The notes beneath the pieces are model-generated. The model had not been told where the DNA came from and did not search any database. It was given only the letters and a program-made list of their open reading frames with translations. A program made the translations under genes and the position numbers. A stretch of DNA of 64,000 nucleotides from Bacillota bacterium (GTDB lineage Bacteria; Bacillota; Clostridia; Christensenellales; SZUA-584), in the NCBI GenBank assembly GCA_023390815.1, contig JAEWCC010000007.1, positions 66,542 to 130,541 on the forward strand. The letters are read 5' to 3'. Of the stretch, positions 61,498 through 64,000 are shown in pieces. Every line of letters starts with the position of its first letter. Positions within the stretch are counted from its first letter, which is position 1.

Positions 61498-62420
61498 GCG
61501 CGGTGCTGGCGGAGATATTCTACTGGGTGCTGAATATGAGCATCGTTGCGGGTCTGATGGGCTTGATCGTACTGCTGCTGCGCAGAATCAAGCCGCTGCC
61601 GCGCTTTCTCGCGTGCGGCCTTTGGCTCGTGCCGCTCGTGCGCTTTTGGGTGCCGTTCGCGCTGCCCGGCAAATACAGCCTGATGTCGCTGATCTCCGCA
61701 TTCACGACGCGCGCCGTTCCCGCGCCGCTGCCGGACAATCTGCCGCAGCTTTATTATACGAATGCCCTGATGGCGGCGGACGATTATTTCCCGCTCGCAT
61801 ACAAAACGGAAAGCCTGAAGCTTGTGTTCAACGTAGCCTCGGTGGTCTGGATATCCGTGTTCGCGGCGGCGGTCATCATACTCGCGCTGCTGTACGGCCT
61901 GAACAAGTCGCGTATCAAGGATGCTGTTCCTGTACGCGGCAACATCTACCGCTCCGCAAAGGTCACCTCGCCCGCAGTGTACGGCATCATTAAACCGAAG
62001 ATCATCATTCCTGTCGGCGTATCCGATTCAGACTTGAAATATATCCTGCTGCACGAAACGGCGCACGTCCGCCGCAAAGACAATCTTTGGCGCGGCATCG
62101 CGCTGCTGACCGCGTGCTTGCACTGGTTCAACCCGCTCTCGTGGGTGTTTCTGAAAGCCTGCTTTGCGGACATGGAGCTGGCCTGCGACGCAAAAGCGAT
62201 ACGCGGCCTGACTGATGATGAACGCAGGCAGTACGCGCTCTCCCTGCTGAATTGCGCGGCCCCGAAAAGCGCGCTCGTTTCCGCCTTCGGAGGCGCGAAG
62301 CTCAAGCCGCGCATTCAAAGTATACTCACCTACAAAAAGCTGACCGTCGCTTCCGGCCTCTTTTTTGCGGCGCTGACCGCCGCCGTATTCATCATTCTGC
62401 TGACCAACGCGCAGGCGTAA
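61494..62420 (+). CDS. BlaR1/M56-family membrane metalloprotease sensor
   Basis: 308 residues, GTG start in a four-base overlap with blaI. Three N-terminal transmembrane helices, then a cytoplasmic gluzincin domain with HETAH (HExxH) near residue 183 and the third ligand region 'ELACDAKAI', then a fourth helix at the end. It lacks the penicillin-binding sensor domain of classical BlaR1, which is much longer, so it probably responds to a different signal. No beta-lactamase is nearby. Confidence 0.88.
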   Translation: MSAVLAEIFYWVLNMSIVAGLMGLIVLLLRRIKPLPRFLACGLWLVPLVRFWVPFALPGKYSLMSLISAFTTRAVPAPLPDNLPQLYYTNALMAADDYFPLAYKTESLKLVFNVASVVWISVFAAAVIILALLYGLNKSRIKDAVPVRGNIYRSAKVTSPAVYGIIKPKIIIPVGVSDSDLKYILLHETAHVRRKDNLWRGIALLTACLHWFNPLSWVFLKACFADMELACDAKAIRGLTDDERRQYALSLLNCAAPKSALVSAFGGAKLKPRIQSILTYKKLTVASGLFFAALTAAVFIILLTNAQA

Positions 62421-62623
62421 GGGACCTCATGAAAAGATGCTTATCCTTATTACCTTTGCTGCTTCCCCCACTTTAATAGTATATCTTAATTGCAGCTTCT
62501 GCCAATACCAAAACGCGAACTTATGTACGTACTACGGTTATAGTTTAAAGCATTGTAATCACTTCTATAAAATCTTATAATGTAAATTATGTACATTTTG
62601 AAATTTCAAATAGGTGATACAAA

Positions 62624-63058
62624 ATGGAGTTTATCAAGTTAAATGAGAATTGGAATGCTGACCCCAATGCACCCATTCCAACAATTGAAGTTAATGGAGC
62701 AAATCTAAAATTAACGTTTTATCTGAATGTGTTCATATTCCATGAGTTTAATGAAAATGATTTAGGTGTTCTGGAATTTTATAATTGTCGCCAATATAGA
62801 ATGGGATCACCCAATGACGAAGGTTTTTATGTACATAATCAAAGCCGATATAAAAAACATGGTGTAGAATGGGGAGAATTTTATCTGGTTCAGGATTCGG
62901 ATTGGGAGTTCAATTTTCCTCAACCCATATATGTTGATACTACTCTTAATATGGATAAACTTAAGCATTATTTATTCTACTTTAGAGACGATACATTCGA
63001 ATGTGTTTCGGAAAGTTATTCTTTTAAAGTAATAAAGCCGTCATTTAGCCCTGAATGA
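62624..63058 (+). CDS. AT-rich orphan protein
   Basis: 144 residues, soluble, aromatic-rich ('FYLNVFIFHEFNENDLGVLE', 'KKHGVEWGEFYLVQD'). AGGTG-type site before the ATG. The gene and about 100 bases on each side are clearly richer in A+T than the genes around it, which points to recent transfer. No family recognised; beta-rich secondary structure is likely. It stands alone between blaR1 and lysE. Confidence 0.65.
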   Translation: MEFIKLNENWNADPNAPIPTIEVNGANLKLTFYLNVFIFHEFNENDLGVLEFYNCRQYRMGSPNDEGFYVHNQSRYKKHGVEWGEFYLVQDSDWEFNFPQPIYVDTTLNMDKLKHYLFYFRDDTFECVSESYSFKVIKPSFSPE

Positions 63059-63162
63059 TTATTCATCAGCTTTTAATATGGTGAACCTCCCTCCACCCTT
63101 TCTACGTAGGTTTACATACACGCCTCATCGGTATATACTGTCACCATATTATTGGAGGGCTT

Positions 63163-63774
63163 ATGCTGCTGAAGGGGTTTCGTCTGGGTATGCTGCTGCA
63201 GATCGCGGTCGGGCCGGTGTGCCTGTTCATATTCCAAACTGCCGCGGTTTCCGGCTTCTTCGCCGCGCAAGGTGGTGTGGCGGGGGTAGCGCTCATCGAC
63301 GCGCTGTACATCTTCGCTGCGCTGCTGGGCATTGGCACACTCATCGAAAAGCGGCCCGGCCTTAAAACCGCGCTGAAATACGCAGGGGCGGCGGTGCTGA
63401 TATTGTTTGGCATCAACCTCGTCGTGGATACGTTCTGGACAGGCTTTCTGCCCGCCTTAAGCCTTTCGGACAACGCGGGCGCGGGCAGCGCGTTTCTGCG
63501 CGCGGCGCTCATCACGCTTTCGAGCCCATTAACCATACTGTTTTGGGCGGGCGTGTTCTCGCAGCGCGCGGCGGAGCAGGCCTCGGACCGACGCGGGATG
63601 GCGCTGTACGGCTTCGGCGCGGTACTCTCCACGCTGGTGTTTCTGACTGCCGTCGCGGCGCTGGGTGGCCTCACGCACACCTTCCTCTCCGACACGGTCA
63701 TTCTGATACTGAACCTGATCGTCGGGCTGGTACTGATTGGCTTTGGCATCCGCACAGCCATCAAAAAAGCCTGA
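63163..63774 (+). CDS. LysE-family exporter
   Basis: 203 residues, six transmembrane helices. 'FRLGMLLQIAVGPVCLFIFQ' at the start and 'ALITLSSPLTILFWAGVFSQ' in the middle are LysE/RhtB signatures (conserved Gly-Pro and Pro). Members export amino acids or related compounds. GGAGG before the ATG. A hairpin terminator follows. Confidence 0.9.
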   Translation: MLLKGFRLGMLLQIAVGPVCLFIFQTAAVSGFFAAQGGVAGVALIDALYIFAALLGIGTLIEKRPGLKTALKYAGAAVLILFGINLVVDTFWTGFLPALSLSDNAGAGSAFLRAALITLSSPLTILFWAGVFSQRAAEQASDRRGMALYGFGAVLSTLVFLTAVAALGGLTHTFLSDTVILILNLIVGLVLIGFGIRTAIKKA

Positions 63775-63795
63775 CTCGTTATCAGTCAGGCTCAA
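63766..63795 (+). terminator. hairpin terminator after the LysE gene
   Basis: AGCCTGAC-TCGTTATCA-GTCAGGCT overlaps the last codons and stop of the exporter gene. The T-run is weak. Confidence 0.6.
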
Positions 63796-63837
63796 GAGTG
63801 TAAAAAACCGCTCAGTATTATTCTATGAAAAAGCCAA

Positions 63838-63900
63838 GTGTCATGTTGAGGAGCGAGAGCGCCGAAACATCTTAATAATGATCCCCCGGCAAGCCGGGGG
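63838..63900. repeat. intergenic repeat-like sequence and GC hairpin
   Basis: TGTCATGTTGAGGAGCGAGA and GCGCCGAAACATCTTA resemble the dispersed 'TGTCATxxTGAG...xAxCATCTTA' intergenic repeats seen in many gut bacteria. A perfect CCCCCGGC-AA-GCCGGGGG hairpin follows (63883-63900). No gene is visible to the window end. Confidence 0.4.
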
Positions 63901-64000
63901 TATTTCATATGCGGGCAAAAGCCCTATATTACTGGCGTTCGCCTTAAGGCGTACCCAACGGTCGGCAGCCGCAAAAGCTTGTTACTGGCTGCCCCTTTAA

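Noticed and set aside
61494..62420. Classical BlaR1 beta-lactam sensor
   Set aside because: Length is 308 residues and no penicillin-binding motif (SxxK with KTG) follows the protease domain, so only the M56 protease part is supported.

Overview
The window looks like a chromosomal segment of a gut-type Clostridia bacterium (Bacillota). Ribosome binding sites are strong GGAGG types with ATG, GTG and TTG starts. The cell-wall signals (lipoboxes, an LPNTG sortase motif), the MurG, UvrA/UvrB, GuaA/GuaB and BlaI/BlaR1 genes and the single-gene spacing fit a Gram-positive anaerobe. The housekeeping part (about 39.5-64 kb) is visibly more GC-rich than the accessory part (0-39 kb). A finer taxonomic call is not possible from sequence reading alone.

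Region 1 (0-26.6 kb, all on the minus strand, so read from 26.6 kb down). This is an accessory locus of about 25 consecutive genes. An XRE-type regulator (26147-26575) is followed by zinc-ribbon and DUF2225-like proteins, then by a large family of paralogous HEAT-like repeat proteins. Most of these start with M-G-[LI]-[FI]-x-P-x-W-M-S-[KE] or a close variant. In the middle lies one unusual radical SAM enzyme with two complete rSAM-SPASM modules in a single chain (16466-18670), and a deleted second copy of the same gene lies at 9228-9432. The C-terminal tails of nearly all the HEAT-like paralogues differ in sequence but share short aromatic-x-Asp motifs, mainly His-x-Asp, sometimes Tyr-x-Asp. 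This resembles the residue pattern used by three-residue cyclophane-forming rSAM-SPASM enzymes. My central hypothesis is that the dual rSAM protein modifies these tails, making this a family of rSAM-modified repeat proteins rather than a classical small-peptide RiPP. The locus also holds two lipoproteins, an RCC1-type gene with a frameshift, and several decayed paralogues.

Region 2 (26.6-31.1 kb). A Nudix hydrolase, two small envelope proteins and an XRE regulator overlapping a membrane Ser/Thr kinase with a leucine-rich-repeat ectodomain. A 318-base relic at 27382-27699 joins the start of a second XRE gene to the end of a second kinase gene. The regulator at the head of Region 1 is a third member of the XRE group. 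The same terminator-like palindrome recurs three times here.

Region 3 (31.1-39.4 kb). A decaying integrative mobilizable element: tyrosine integrase, excisionase-like protein, divergent XRE repressor with an operator cluster, RepA-like ATPase, ribbon-helix-helix protein, ParM-like actin with a partner gene and a candidate centromere, MobC without a relaxase, a candidate oriT and an inserted IS110-family element. It lies next to the 3' end of guaA.

Region 4 (39.5-64 kb). Mostly core genes: guaB-guaA, two bacteriohemerythrins, a pfkB sugar kinase coupled to an RNA methyltransferase and murG, a sortase-anchored surface protein, a DUF1295 membrane protein, a FucU/RbsD mutarotase, a GGDEF protein, uvrA and uvrB flanking a DUF559 gene set between repeats, a YczE-like membrane protein with an attenuator-like leader, a BlaI/BlaR1 pair and a LysE-type exporter. 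Downstream of pfkB are three degenerate tandem copies of that gene's own 3' end. No tRNA, rRNA or CRISPR array was seen.
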